A stretch of DNA of 64,000 nucleotides from an uncultured bacterium. Its GTDB lineage: Bacteria > Cyanobacteriota > Vampirovibrionia > Gastranaerophilales > Gastranaerophilaceae. Below, one piece after another: positions 40,472 to 49,087 of this stretch (positions are counted from its first letter, which is position 1; every line of letters starts with the position of its first letter). The DNA lies in contig CADBUY010000002.1 in assembly GCA_902797965.1 (NCBI GenBank), forward strand, positions 124,001-188,000. Direction: 5' to 3'. Under the pieces are notes generated by a model that was given only the letters and a program-made list of their open reading frames with translations, was not told the origin of the DNA and made no database searches. A program made the position numbers and the translations under genes.

Positions 40472-41291
40472 ATTTTTTATAGAAGAACACGTTAAAAAAG
40501 CTTTGCAGGAAGATATCGGATTTGGTGATATTACAACCGATTATCTGACTTCGGAAGATGATAAAATGTCTTGCGTCTTGAATACAAGAGTTGACGGAAT
40601 TTTTTGCGGGCGTGATGTTTTTGAAACCGTTTTTAAAATCCTATCCGATACAATCCAAATAAAATTTTATTTTAAAGATGGTGATGAGATTAAAAAAGGT
40701 GATAAAATTGCGGACATAAGCGGTCCTGCAAGATATATTCTTATGGGAGAAAGAACAGCACTCAATTATGTTCAGAGAATGAGCGGAATTGCAACAGAAA
40801 CCAACAAATACCAAAAAGCAATCGGTGAATACAAAGCTAAAATCGTTGATACAAGAAAAACAACTCCTTGCTTCAGAGCTTTTGAAAAATATTCTGTTAA
40901 GGTTGGTGGAGGTGCTTTACATAGATTCAATCTTTCAGACTGTGCAATGATAAAAGACAACCACATAAAGTTTTCAGGCTCTTTAACAAAAGCTGTTAAC
41001 CGATTAAAAGAAAATATTTCTCACGCTCATAAAATAGAAGTCGAATGTGACACAATAGAGCAGGTAAAAGAAGCTCTTGCCTGCGGTGTTGATATTATAA
41101 TGCTTGATAATATGACACTTGAACAAATGAAAGATTGTGTAAAACTTATTAATGGTCAGGCAGTTGTTGAAGCCAGCGGTAATGTTAATCTGTCAACAGT
41201 AAGAGATATTGCTTCAACAGGCGTTGATATAATTTCATCAAGCGCAATTGTAGCCAAGGCGCCAACACTGGATTTAGGTTTGGATATGTAA
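40461..41291 (+). CDS. nadC: Nicotinate-nucleotide pyrophosphorylase (carboxylating)
   Basis: Quinolinate phosphoribosyltransferase of 276 aa that turns quinolinate and PRPP into nicotinate mononucleotide. LQEDIGFGDITTD (14-26), DTRKTTPCFRAFEKYSVKVGGGALHR (the catalytic Arg/Lys/His segment) and EVECDTIEQVKEAL with IIMLDNMTLEQMK are the family motifs. The start is the ATG at 40461, preceded by AAAAAAGGAACTTGA; the frame is open 24 codons further upstream but that would give an abnormally long protein. It overlaps nadB by 11 bases (coupled). Confidence 0.95.
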   Translation: MLNKFFIEEHVKKALQEDIGFGDITTDYLTSEDDKMSCVLNTRVDGIFCGRDVFETVFKILSDTIQIKFYFKDGDEIKKGDKIADISGPARYILMGERTALNYVQRMSGIATETNKYQKAIGEYKAKIVDTRKTTPCFRAFEKYSVKVGGGALHRFNLSDCAMIKDNHIKFSGSLTKAVNRLKENISHAHKIEVECDTIEQVKEALACGVDIIMLDNMTLEQMKDCVKLINGQAVVEASGNVNLSTVRDIASTGVDIISSSAIVAKAPTLDLGLDM

Positions 41292-41301
41292 TAAAGAAAA
41301 A

Positions 41302-41595
41302 CTATTTTTTATCCTTATCGTTATCAGCATCTTTATCAATCATATGACCAAGAACTGCTCCACTACCGGCACATGCGGCTCCATATCCAAGTACCATTGG
41401 CAGAGCAACTCCGCCGGTCATGATAATTGTACCGCCAATTGCACCAATCGTACCCAATGCACCAAAAAGTCCTCCTAAAAACTTTGCAGTAGTATGTTTA
41501 CCCTGAAATGTAGGCTGCTGAAGAACATTTTTCTTTTTAACATTTGGTTTTGGTCTACAACTTGGTTGATTAATACTAACAGGACTTATCCTCAT
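41302..41595 (-). CDS. Small glycine-zipper protein with MRISPVS N-terminus (paralogue of 46183-46446)
   Basis: The start is taken at the ATG at 41595 after AAAAGGAGTGTGTGTT; a GTG three codons upstream lies in the ribosome binding site spacing. The 97-aa product starts MRISPVSINQP, has QPTFQGK near residue 30, then about 40 residues of Gly/Ala-rich hydrophobic helix pairs (GGLFGALGTIGAIGGTIIMT, ALPMVLGYGAACAGSGAVLG) and an acidic/basic tail (DKDADNDKDKK). Glycine zippers of this type insert in membranes or pack as hairpins. Same plan and same leader as 46183-46446. Function unknown. Confidence 0.75.
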   Translation of the reverse strand: MRISPVSINQPSCRPKPNVKKKNVLQQPTFQGKHTTAKFLGGLFGALGTIGAIGGTIIMTGGVALPMVLGYGAACAGSGAVLGHMIDKDADNDKDKK

Positions 41596-41666
41596 AACAC
41601 ACACTCCTTTTTAAGTTATGTTAGGATAAAATTGAGATTCCGTCAATAGTTATATAGAATTAAATT

Positions 41667-43058
41667 CTACACTCTACCGTACATATCTTCGTATCTGACA
41701 ATATCTTCTTCTATTAACAAATCGCCTTTCTGAACTTCAATGATTTTCAGCACCTCTTCATAAGGATTTTGAAGCGAATGAATTTCTTTGACATCAATAT
41801 CAATACTGTGTCCCGGACTTAAAATATGTTCTTTGCCTTCAAGAAGAACTTTTGCCATACCCTCTAAAACAACCCAATGTTCGCTTCTGTGATTATGTGA
41901 CTGAACGGATAGTTTTTGTCCGGGGTTTACCTGAATCATTTTTGTTAAGAAACCTTTGCCCTCTGCTAAAACTGTATAATATCCCCAAGGTCTGTATACG
42001 GTTTTATGAACAAGATGTGTATTATCGTTTTGTTTTTTCAAAGTATCAAAAATCTTTTTTACATCTTGAGTTCGGTCTGATTTACATGCAAGAATTGCAT
42101 CTTCTGTTTCTACTATAACAGTATCTTCCAGACCTATTGTTGCAACAAGTTTTGAAGAAGAGTACATAAGTGAATTTTTAGAACCTTCATCAAGAATATG
42201 TCCGACTTTAACATTTCCGTCAGAATCTTTTGGGCTGACATCATATATAGATTTCCAACTTCCCAAATCATTCCAGTCACTTTCAAGTTTTACCAGTGCG
42301 ATTTTGTCTGATTTTTCCATAACTGCATAGTCAACTGAAATAGACGGCATTTTGTCATATTCAATATACGGAATTTCTATTGATTTATTAAAATCAAAGT
42401 TGCTAAGAAGCAAATATATGTCAGGAGCACAAGTTTTTAATTCGTTTAATAATGTAGAAGCTCTGAACATAAAAATACCGCTGTTCCAGTAATAATTTCC
42501 GTCAGCAATGTATTTTTCAGCAAGCTCAGTATTCGGTTTTTCTACAAATTTATTAACAATAAATCCTTTTTCAACCGGTTTATTTGTAACATTAATGTAT
42601 CCGTACCCTGTTTCGGGATACGACGGTTTAATACCAAAAGTTACAATATATCCCTGATTTGCAATTTTTTCACCTGCAGCAACCGTATTAGAAAAAGCTT
42701 TAATATCTTTTATTAAGTGGTCAGATGGTACTACAAGAATTACTGGATCCTCATCTGTATTATCATATATATATTTTGAGGCAAGAGCAATTGCAGGAGC
42801 TGTATTTTTTGATATTGGCTCAGATAACACAACAGGTTTTTCTGTTATTTTTGAAAGCTGGTATACAACATTAGAAAAATGTTTTACACCCGTCATACTT
42901 ATAATATTTTGTGCAGGTATTATATCTGTTAATCTTTCAAAAGTCGCCTGAAGCAAACTTTCTGTATTTTGAATATTCAGTAATTGTTTGGGATATAATT
43001 CCCTTGATAACGGCCACAAACGGCTTCCGGAACCTCCAGCAAGTATTAATCCGTACAT
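41667..43058 (-). CDS. manC: Mannose-1-phosphate guanylyltransferase / mannose-6-phosphate isomerase, bifunctional type
   Basis: The 463-aa type II enzyme makes GDP-mannose. The N-terminal nucleotidyltransferase has LILAGGSGSRLWPLSRELYPKQLL (4-27), the sugar-phosphate motif FVEKPNTELAEKY near 168 and SVDYAVMEKS near 250. The C-terminal cupin (about 355-463) contains the metal-binding QSHNHRSEHWVVLEG and is the isomerase part in ManC/AlgA proteins. GDP-mannose feeds LPS, capsule or exopolysaccharide. It stands alone, divergent from the Mla-type operon. Confidence 0.93.
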   Translation of the reverse strand: MYGLILAGGSGSRLWPLSRELYPKQLLNIQNTESLLQATFERLTDIIPAQNIISMTGVKHFSNVVYQLSKITEKPVVLSEPISKNTAPAIALASKYIYDNTDEDPVILVVPSDHLIKDIKAFSNTVAAGEKIANQGYIVTFGIKPSYPETGYGYINVTNKPVEKGFIVNKFVEKPNTELAEKYIADGNYYWNSGIFMFRASTLLNELKTCAPDIYLLLSNFDFNKSIEIPYIEYDKMPSISVDYAVMEKSDKIALVKLESDWNDLGSWKSIYDVSPKDSDGNVKVGHILDEGSKNSLMYSSSKLVATIGLEDTVIVETEDAILACKSDRTQDVKKIFDTLKKQNDNTHLVHKTVYRPWGYYTVLAEGKGFLTKMIQVNPGQKLSVQSHNHRSEHWVVLEGMAKVLLEGKEHILSPGHSIDIDVKEIHSLQNPYEEVLKIIEVQKGDLLIEEDIVRYEDMYGRV

Positions 43059-43166
43059 AAACTCTCCTTATCATACACAAATAAATCTTATCATGAATAA
43101 AAAACAATTTGTATTTTTGTAACAATTTTTGATATAATAGATGTGTTGTAAAATACACATAATGCT

Positions 43167-43967
43167 ATGAAAATATATTATAAAGCTACATACACATATA
43201 AAATATTCAGCATTTTTATACATGCTTGTGAAAGTATATTAGTAGCCATCGGGAATTTTGTTTCGTATGGTATTGAGTTATTGTCAGGGTTGAAAGATAA
43301 ACCTACTACTTTTAAAGAATTCATGTATCAGTGTTACAGGTTTGGAGTAACATCTTTACCAATAACTCTTTCTATTGTAGGTATGACCTCTATCATTGTT
43401 GCAATGCAGGTTGCAGGAGAGATGGTTAAACAAGGCGGCGGGAATTATGTAGGTATGCTTATTGCTATTCTTATGGTAAGAGAAGAAGCTGCTATTATGG
43501 CAGGTTTTGCAATAATATCTATGATAGGGTCTTCAATGGCTTCAGAGATTGCAACAATGAAAGTTACCGAACAAATTGATGCAATCAAGGTTCTAAAAGT
43601 AAATCCTGTGCATTATCTTTTTACTCCAAGAGTTTTAGCAGGGACATTTATGATGCCGCTTGTTGTAATAATATCCTCACTTGTAGGTATATTAGGCGGT
43701 GCACTGGCTTCAAATATTGTTTCCGGACTTTCATACAAAGCATATTTTGATTCAGTATGGTTTGGTTTGCATATGCACGATTTGCGAGTATGTATAATGA
43801 AATCTTTTGCCTTTGGCTTTGTTATATCATTAATAAGTTGCTCTTGGGGAATGGAGGCTAAAGACGGTGCAAAGGGTGTAGGTTTTGCGACAACAAAGGC
43901 TGTAGTTTGGGCATTTGTTGCAATTGTTATAGTGGACTTAATTTTTGCAGCAACATGTTTTTATTAA
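43167..43967 (+). CDS. mlaE: MlaE/TGD1-type lipid ABC transporter permease
   Basis: A 266-aa permease with 5-6 hydrophobic segments and the MlaE family core: QVAGEMVKQGGGNYVGMLI, REEAAIMAGFAIISMIGSSMASEIATMKVTEQIDAI (the conserved helix with Glu and Thr) and KVNPVHYLFTPRVLAGTFMMP. It works with the ATPase and MCE genes downstream in phospholipid traffic between inner and outer membrane. A likely -10 (TATAAT) lies at about 43134, and a small hairpin GTGT-TGTAAAAT-ACAC precedes the ATG; no clear Shine-Dalgarno sequence. Confidence 0.93.
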   Translation: MKIYYKATYTYKIFSIFIHACESILVAIGNFVSYGIELLSGLKDKPTTFKEFMYQCYRFGVTSLPITLSIVGMTSIIVAMQVAGEMVKQGGGNYVGMLIAILMVREEAAIMAGFAIISMIGSSMASEIATMKVTEQIDAIKVLKVNPVHYLFTPRVLAGTFMMPLVVIISSLVGILGGALASNIVSGLSYKAYFDSVWFGLHMHDLRVCIMKSFAFGFVISLISCSWGMEAKDGAKGVGFATTKAVVWAFVAIVIVDLIFAATCFY

Positions 43968-43982
43968 TAACTCGGAGAAATT

Positions 43983-44699
43983 ATGGGTATAGAAGTAAAA
44001 AATTTAGTAAAATCATTTGGTAATAAAACGATACTCGATAACATATCTTTTAAGGTAGATGATGGGAAAATATTATCTATAGTCGGATTTAGCGGTTCGG
44101 GAAAGAGTACTGTTTTAAAACTTATCAGCGGATTAATAGAAAAAGATTCCGGCGAAATTATAACAACCGGAGGTGACATAGCCATGGTATTCCAGTATTC
44201 TGCTTTGTTTGATTCTCTGAATGTTTTTGACAATATATCTTTTGCGCTTCAGGAAAGAAAAGATTTGAGGGGAAAATATACAAGAAAAGAATTGGAAAAG
44301 ATTGTAGCTGAAAAGCTGGAATTAGTAGGTTTGTCAGGTATAGAAAACAAATTCCCGTCAGAACTTTCAGGCGGTATGCAAAAACGTGTAAGTTTTGCCC
44401 GCGCAATTGTTACTGAACCAAAGATTATTCTTTATGACGAACCGACTGCTGGTCTTGACCCTATATCTTCAACACTTATTGAAGATTATATCGTAAGACT
44501 TAAAAATGAAACACATGCCGCATCTATTGTTGTAACTCACCAAATGTCAACAATTCGTAGGACGGCAGATTCGGTATTGATGTTGTATAATGGACATGCA
44601 GTTTTTGAAGGTTCGCCTGACGAATTATGCAGTGAAGGAACTCCATATACGAGACAGTTTGTAGAAGCGGCGCTGGATGGCCCTATGAAAATGAATTAA
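43983..44699 (+). CDS. mlaF: MlaF/TGD3-type lipid ABC transporter ATPase
   Basis: A 238-aa ATPase: Walker A GFSGSGKST (about 38-46), Q-loop VFQYSALFD, signature LSGGMQKRVSFARA, Walker B IILYDEPTAGLDP and switch VVTHQM. FQYSALFDSLNVFDN is typical of the MlaF family. It sits between the permease and MCE genes, 15 bases after mlaE and overlapping the MCE gene by one base (TAATG). Energises lipid transfer. Confidence 0.94.
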   Translation: MGIEVKNLVKSFGNKTILDNISFKVDDGKILSIVGFSGSGKSTVLKLISGLIEKDSGEIITTGGDIAMVFQYSALFDSLNVFDNISFALQERKDLRGKYTRKELEKIVAEKLELVGLSGIENKFPSELSGGMQKRVSFARAIVTEPKIILYDEPTAGLDPISSTLIEDYIVRLKNETHAASIVVTHQMSTIRRTADSVLMLYNGHAVFEGSPDELCSEGTPYTRQFVEAALDGPMKMN

Positions 44700-46075
44700 T
44701 GAATGAGGAAATACATAAAATGAAAATATCACCGTCACTAAAGGTAGGAATTTTAACCATAATATCATTAACAATACTTCTGTTTACAATACTATGGGTC
44801 AAAGGTCGTTCTTTTTCTTCAGCAGAACGTATAGAAGTTCAGTTCAAGGATGTTAATGGTATGCGTCCTGGGTCAGGCGTTCAGATGATGGGGTTAAGAG
44901 TAGGACAGGTAGAAGAAATTACTCCTATTGTTAACGGTGAATCAAGTTATGTAAAGATGAAATTTGTTATAACTGAACCGGGAATTAAAATTCCAAAGGC
45001 ATCAACTCTTTCTATTCAGCAATCCGGATTAATTGGCGAACAGTTTTTAGAAATTACTCCTCCTAAGTTAAGAACGGTTTATATACCTGTTATAAATCAA
45101 GATTTAATTACTAATGGTTCTGACGTAGAGATTAAACTTGATGAAAAATACTATGATGTTGGTAAAGTAAAAGCATCACAAATTATGACGTCAAAACTTG
45201 TTCCAATAGAACTTGCAGATACAGTAAATACGCAATATGCATATAAGGTTGATTATGTTGTTAATCTTCCGGGGTTAAGACTCCCTAAGTTTATGAAAGG
45301 TAAAGTTATAAAGCAAGGTGATGCTAAAAAACTCAGAATTGAACCTTTAGATGGTGCACCAATACCTTATCCGCAACAAACATCACCTTATACAATTATT
45401 GAACCTATGAGAATAGCTGATTTTATGGATTTACAGTATAAAGCAGCTGAATCTTTAACAGAAATGAGTAAAATGGTTAACGATTTGATGGATGACAAAA
45501 TGGTTGCCGATATAAGAGCTTCTGTTGCAAACGTAAAGGTTCTTACAGCACAGGCTACTACAACATTAGAAAAAACTGAAAAACTTATTGATACATCAAG
45601 GAATGATATTGATGCAATATTATGGATGATGAGTGATGTTGCAAACAGCTTTAATAAACTTGCAACAAACATAAACGGTATCATCGGCGATGAAAAATTC
45701 AAACCTGCAATGTATCAGACAGCAGAGTCAATCTCAAAACTTGCTGATGAATTAACTCCAATTTTAGGAGCTGTTGATTCTAAGAAATTTGCGGAAGATT
45801 TGAATGCCGTTATGACTAATATGAATGAAATTACAACAACAGTAAATAAAATGACTAAAGACGAGAAATTGAAACAAAAACTTGTAACTTCTGTTGATAA
45901 TTTGAACAAAACAATGTACGAAGTAACAAGTGCTTTAGAAACAATTAACGGTCAAAACGGCGATAAAGAGAATTTAAAACAAATAATGACAGATACTTCT
46001 GTAACAGTATCCAACCTTAAGAAGTTCTCAGAAAAGCTCAATAAGCGTTTTCTATTATTCAGATTAATGTTCTAA
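44699..46075 (+). CDS. MCE-domain (MlaD/TGD2-type) substrate-binding protein
   Basis: The 458-aa protein has a membrane anchor (VGILTIISLTILLFTILWV, about 16-34), an MCE domain (IEVQFKDVNGMRPGSGVQMMGLRVGQVEEI, 44-73; QQSGLIGEQFLEI near 106), then long amphipathic helices to the C-terminus (about 245-445), longer than E. coli MlaD and closer to the cyanobacterial/chloroplast and PqiB/YebT-like layouts. The helices may form the periplasmic tunnel or needle. It completes a permease-ATPase-MCE operon. Confidence 0.92.
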   Translation: MNEEIHKMKISPSLKVGILTIISLTILLFTILWVKGRSFSSAERIEVQFKDVNGMRPGSGVQMMGLRVGQVEEITPIVNGESSYVKMKFVITEPGIKIPKASTLSIQQSGLIGEQFLEITPPKLRTVYIPVINQDLITNGSDVEIKLDEKYYDVGKVKASQIMTSKLVPIELADTVNTQYAYKVDYVVNLPGLRLPKFMKGKVIKQGDAKKLRIEPLDGAPIPYPQQTSPYTIIEPMRIADFMDLQYKAAESLTEMSKMVNDLMDDKMVADIRASVANVKVLTAQATTTLEKTEKLIDTSRNDIDAILWMMSDVANSFNKLATNINGIIGDEKFKPAMYQTAESISKLADELTPILGAVDSKKFAEDLNAVMTNMNEITTTVNKMTKDEKLKQKLVTSVDNLNKTMYEVTSALETINGQNGDKENLKQIMTDTSVTVSNLKKFSEKLNKRFLLFRLMF

Positions 46076-46182
46076 TTTAAAAAATTTATATCTAATACTT
46101 TAGAATTATTGACAAAGATATTATAAAGAGTTATTCTAAAGGGTACCGAGATATAAAAGAGATTTAGAAAGGAGCGTGTGTG

Positions 46183-46446
46183 ATGAGAATAAGCCCTATT
46201 AGCGTTTCTAATGCAAACAATTATGTAAAAAATCAAAATGTACAAAACCCTAATTTTAAAGGTTGGGGCGGCGCTCTTGGAACCATTATCGGCGCTAGTG
46301 CCGGGATATTGCTTACTGCGGCATCAGGAGGAGCTTTAGCTTGGACAATACCTGCACTTGGCGGTGGTGGTGCTATTGGAGGAGATGTTTTCGAAAAAAG
46401 TAAAAAACCTTCAGCTGATGATTTTGATTTCGATAGCTTTGATTAA
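46183..46446 (+). CDS. Small glycine-zipper protein with MRISPIS N-terminus (paralogue of 41302-41595)
   Basis: The start is the ATG at 46183, eight bases after AAAGGAG; the codon before it is GTG and also in frame. The 87-aa product begins MRISPISVSNANN, has NPNFKGWGG at about 25-33, a Gly/Ala-rich hydrophobic part (ALGTIIGASAGILLTAASGG) and an acidic end (DDFDFDSFD). The leader AGGAGCGTGTGTGATGAGAATAAGCCCT-like stretch matches the one of 41302-41595 almost base for base. Followed by a terminator. Unknown function, probably membrane associated. Confidence 0.75.
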   Translation: MRISPISVSNANNYVKNQNVQNPNFKGWGGALGTIIGASAGILLTAASGGALAWTIPALGGGGAIGGDVFEKSKKPSADDFDFDSFD

Positions 46447-46474
46447 TTAAATAATCAATTATATATAGTTTTGT

Positions 46475-46510
46475 AAAAATCCCGAGTATTTAGTATACAG
46501 GGATTTTTTA
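46475..46510 (+). terminator. Intrinsic terminator
   Basis: Stem AAAAATCCC / GGGATTTTT (46475-46483 and 46500-46508) and a T-run. Ends the small glycine-zipper gene. Confidence 0.85.
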
Positions 46511-46550
46511 TTGGGTTAAAATACTAAAGGAGTCTTTTTAGGGAGGATTT

Positions 46551-47354
46551 ATGCTGGAAAAAACTGTTGAATATATTAAGCAGAAAATAGGTAATTTTAA
46601 ACCTCAAATTGGTATTGTGTTAGGTTCAGGACTTGGTGAATTAGCAGACGAATATTGCCAGATATCAATAAATTATGCAGAAATTCCGGGATTTGAAGTT
46701 TCTACAGTTAAAGGCCATAAAGGAAGACTTGTGTTTGCGGAGATTAACGGCAAAGATGTAGTTATGATGCAGGGTCGTTTTCATTATTATGAAGGACATT
46801 CAATACAGAAAGTAGTTTATCCTATAAAAGTCTTTAAAAAGCTGGGTGTTGAAACAGTTATATTAACGAATGCCGCAGGCGGAGTTAATGCTTCATTTAA
46901 TCCGTCTGATTTGATGATTATAACAGATCACATAAACTTTATGGGAACAAATCCTCTAATCGGTGAAAATGATGATTCATTGGGTACGAGATTCCCTGAT
47001 ATGAGTGAAGTTTATTCTGTTGATTATGTTGAACTCGTAAAAAAAGTTGGCAGAGAAGTTGGAGTTGATTTGCAAGAAGGTGTTTATATGGCACTAACAG
47101 GTCCGTCTTATGAAACTCCTGCAGAAGTTCAAATGGCAAGGATTTTAGGTGCTGATGCAGTCGGAATGTCGACTGTTCCTGAGGCAACTGTTGCTGTTTG
47201 GGCAGGAATGAAAGTTATAGGTATTAGTTGTATTTGTAATTCGGCAGCTGGCGTAAGCACAGTAGGACTTTCTCATGAGGAAGTTATCAAGGCTGCAAAT
47301 ACTGCAAAAGATAAATTTAAAACACTTGTAAAAGAGGTTATAAAAAAACTGTAA
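46551..47354 (+). CDS. Purine nucleoside phosphorylase
   Basis: The 267-aa enzyme is of the trimeric PNP/MTAP family: IGIVLGSGLGELAD (phosphate loop, about 20-33), MMQGRFHYYEGHS with the active-site His, ILTNAAGGVNASFNPSDLMIITDHIN, TGPSYETPAEVQMAR and GMSTVPEATVA. It splits inosine or guanosine with phosphate in purine salvage. The Asn in NSAAGVS favours 6-oxopurines. It has a GGGAGGATTT ribosome binding site and is the first gene of an operon with the S4 gene (stop and start overlap, TAATG). Confidence 0.94.
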   Translation: MLEKTVEYIKQKIGNFKPQIGIVLGSGLGELADEYCQISINYAEIPGFEVSTVKGHKGRLVFAEINGKDVVMMQGRFHYYEGHSIQKVVYPIKVFKKLGVETVILTNAAGGVNASFNPSDLMIITDHINFMGTNPLIGENDDSLGTRFPDMSEVYSVDYVELVKKVGREVGVDLQEGVYMALTGPSYETPAEVQMARILGADAVGMSTVPEATVAVWAGMKVIGISCICNSAAGVSTVGLSHEEVIKAANTAKDKFKTLVKEVIKKL

Positions 47355-47599
47355 TGCGATTGGACAAATTTTTAAAAGTATCAAGACTTATAAAAAGAAG
47401 AACTATTGCTAATACAGTTTCTGAAATGGGCAGAGTTCTTGTTAACGGTAATCCCGCAAAACCTGCAAAGCAGCTAAAAGTTGGTGATATAATTGAAATA
47501 GAGTATGCTAACAGAACCGAAAAATATGAAGTTTTAATTGTTCCAAGTGGAAATGTCAGTGTTCAGGAAGCGCCTACTCTGTATAAAACATTGGATTAG
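47354..47599 (+). CDS. S4-domain RNA-binding protein (RqcP/Hsp15-like)
   Basis: The 81-aa protein is one S4 domain: MRLDKFLKVSRLIKRRTIAN, VLVNGNPAKPAKQLKVGD. Members of this family (RqcP/YlmH-like YabO and Hsp15) bind the 50S subunit with peptidyl-tRNA and act in rescue of stalled ribosomes. Length and single-domain layout match RqcP. Translationally coupled to the nucleoside phosphorylase gene by a one-base overlap. Confidence 0.9.
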   Translation: MRLDKFLKVSRLIKRRTIANTVSEMGRVLVNGNPAKPAKQLKVGDIIEIEYANRTEKYEVLIVPSGNVSVQEAPTLYKTLD

Positions 47600-47619
47600 T
47601 TTAAAGAAAAGGATAAAAA

Positions 47620-48291
47620 ATGCACGAATTAATTTTACATATAAGCAACCTTTTTCAGTCTTGGGGAATGACTGGTTTATTTATAAATGCAGTTATAGAA
47701 AGCTGTTTACCGGGATTTCCATTGCCACCTGACGTACTTTTAATTGGAATGTGTTTATCGCTTCCTGCAAAGGCGCTGCTATATGCACTTGTTTGTACAA
47801 CAGGTTCTATTACCGGAGCTTTAATAGCTTATGCTCTGGGAAGATTTGGAGGCAGACCTCTTTTCGAGCAATTGTTTAAGAATAAAATGGATAAATTACA
47901 GGCAGTAGAAAAACTTTTTGAAGAATATGGAGCATTTGCTGTATTTTTCTCTGCATTTTCACCAATTCCATATAATATATTTGCTATTGCAAGCGGAATT
48001 ATGAAAATGAATATTTTTAAGTTCTGGTTTGTAAGCTGTTTGGGCAGAGGCGGAAGATTCTTCTTTGTAAGTATTGTACTTATGCTATTTGGAGAAACTA
48101 TAAAACAATATATGAATTATTTTATTATTGGCGTAAGCGCTTTGCTTGTAGCATTTTTTGTTATTCTATACAAAAAAAGACATTCGATTGTAGGTAAAAA
48201 AAGTGATGATATCAAAGACGCAAAAACAATAATAGAAAATAAACAAACTAATAATGAAACAACTACGGAGCAGGAATATGCCAATAATTAA
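47620..48291 (+). CDS. DedA/VTT-domain membrane protein
   Basis: The 223-aa protein has four to five membrane segments and the VTT/DedA pattern: ESCLPGFPLPPDVLLIGMCL near 27-46, ITGALIAYALGRFGG near 64-78, FFSAFSPIPYNIFAIASGI near 107-125 and the basic GRGGRFFF near 142. DedA-type proteins are lipid scramblase/undecaprenyl-phosphate flippase relatives. The PIPYNIFAIASG segment is typical of the YqaA branch. The tail from residue 190 is polar and Asn/Thr-rich. The following gene starts within its end. Confidence 0.88.
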   Translation: MHELILHISNLFQSWGMTGLFINAVIESCLPGFPLPPDVLLIGMCLSLPAKALLYALVCTTGSITGALIAYALGRFGGRPLFEQLFKNKMDKLQAVEKLFEEYGAFAVFFSAFSPIPYNIFAIASGIMKMNIFKFWFVSCLGRGGRFFFVSIVLMLFGETIKQYMNYFIIGVSALLVAFFVILYKKRHSIVGKKSDDIKDAKTIIENKQTNNETTTEQEYANN

Positions 48292-48694
48292 CGAACATTT
48301 TATGATTAAAACTCGTGGTAATAATGACATTATAAATATCACAAAACACGTTCAGAATTGTGTTTATCAACACGCTTTAAAAGATGCACTTGTTTGTGTT
48401 TCAATTCAGGGAAGCACATCAGCTGTAACAACAATTGAATATGAAAAGGGGCTTGTTCAGGATTTGAAAGAGGCTTTAGACAGAATTGCTCCATCAGGTG
48501 TTGAATATCACCATGATGAAATTTGGCATGACGGAAACGGTTATGCTCATGTCCGTTCTGCTCTTGTAGGAAGTTCTGTTAATATAGCGCTTGTTGACGG
48601 ACTTTTGAATTTAGGAACATGGCAGCAGGTTATATTACTTGATTTTGATAACAAAGAACGCTCCAGAAATATTACGGTGCAAATAGTTTATTAG
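48278..48694 (+). CDS. YjbQ/UPF0047 family protein
   Basis: A 138-aa protein with the family signature: VCVSIQGSTSAVTTIEYEKG (about 39-58), HHDEIWHDGNGYAHVRSALVGSS (about 80-102) and the end LLNLGTWQQVILLDFDNKERSR. YjbQ proteins are trimers with a metal-binding His cluster and weak thiamine-phosphate synthase activity; the main role is unclear. The ATG at 48278 after GGAGCAGGAAT is preferred; an upstream in-frame ATG (48254) would lie within the DedA gene and gives no extra family sequence. It overlaps that gene by 14 bases. Confidence 0.92.
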   Translation: MPIINEHFMIKTRGNNDIINITKHVQNCVYQHALKDALVCVSIQGSTSAVTTIEYEKGLVQDLKEALDRIAPSGVEYHHDEIWHDGNGYAHVRSALVGSSVNIALVDGLLNLGTWQQVILLDFDNKERSRNITVQIVY

Positions 48695-48706
48695 TGGTTA
48701 ATATAG

Positions 48707-49015
48707 TTAATCATCAATATATTTAATCTTTTTTATTTCTATTAAATGCTTTAGATTTTGCAAAGTATCTTCCCACGATTCAAAATTTTTATCATAATTT
48801 AAAAGTATATAAAGATTATAATTAATTTTGCCGATTTTTTCTTCGAGTAATTCTGCTAAATAAGATACTTCGTATAATTCATCATTATCAGAATTTGTTT
48901 TGCAATACTTATTAAGTATCGATGCAATCTTGTGAATATTACAAAGATTATTTGCTATTGCATCTAAGTTATCTTTTATGTAATTAAGTTCTTCTTCCAA
49001 ATTCTTTTTAAGCAT
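48707..49015 (-). CDS. Hypothetical helical protein, 102 aa
   Basis: No domain recognised. Almost entirely helical, with Leu/Ile heptads from residue 1 to 90 (LEEELNYIKDNLDAIANNL, YLAELLEEKIGKINYNLYIL), probably a small coiled-coil or four-helix protein. It is divergent from the XRE regulator; the 72-base gap holds that gene's inverted-repeat operator, so the pair may be jointly regulated. AAAAGGAT lies before the ATG. Confidence 0.6.
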   Translation of the reverse strand: MLKKNLEEELNYIKDNLDAIANNLCNIHKIASILNKYCKTNSDNDELYEVSYLAELLEEKIGKINYNLYILLNYDKNFESWEDTLQNLKHLIEIKKIKYIDD

Positions 49016-49045
49016 AAATTATCCTTTTTAATATTATTGTGGGTT

Positions 49046-49087
49046 ATTTACATCACTTATTAATATAATACAAACTATGATGTAAAT
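49046..49087 (+). promoter_or_regulatory. Operator: perfect 10-bp inverted repeat around the -10 box
   Basis: ATTTACATCA (49046-49055) and TGATGTAAAT (49078-49087) are perfect inverted copies separated by 22 bases. A TATAAT (49064-49069) lies between them, and the right arm touches the ATG of the regulator gene at 49088. Binding there would block transcription. The right arm occupies the place of a Shine-Dalgarno sequence. Confidence 0.75.
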
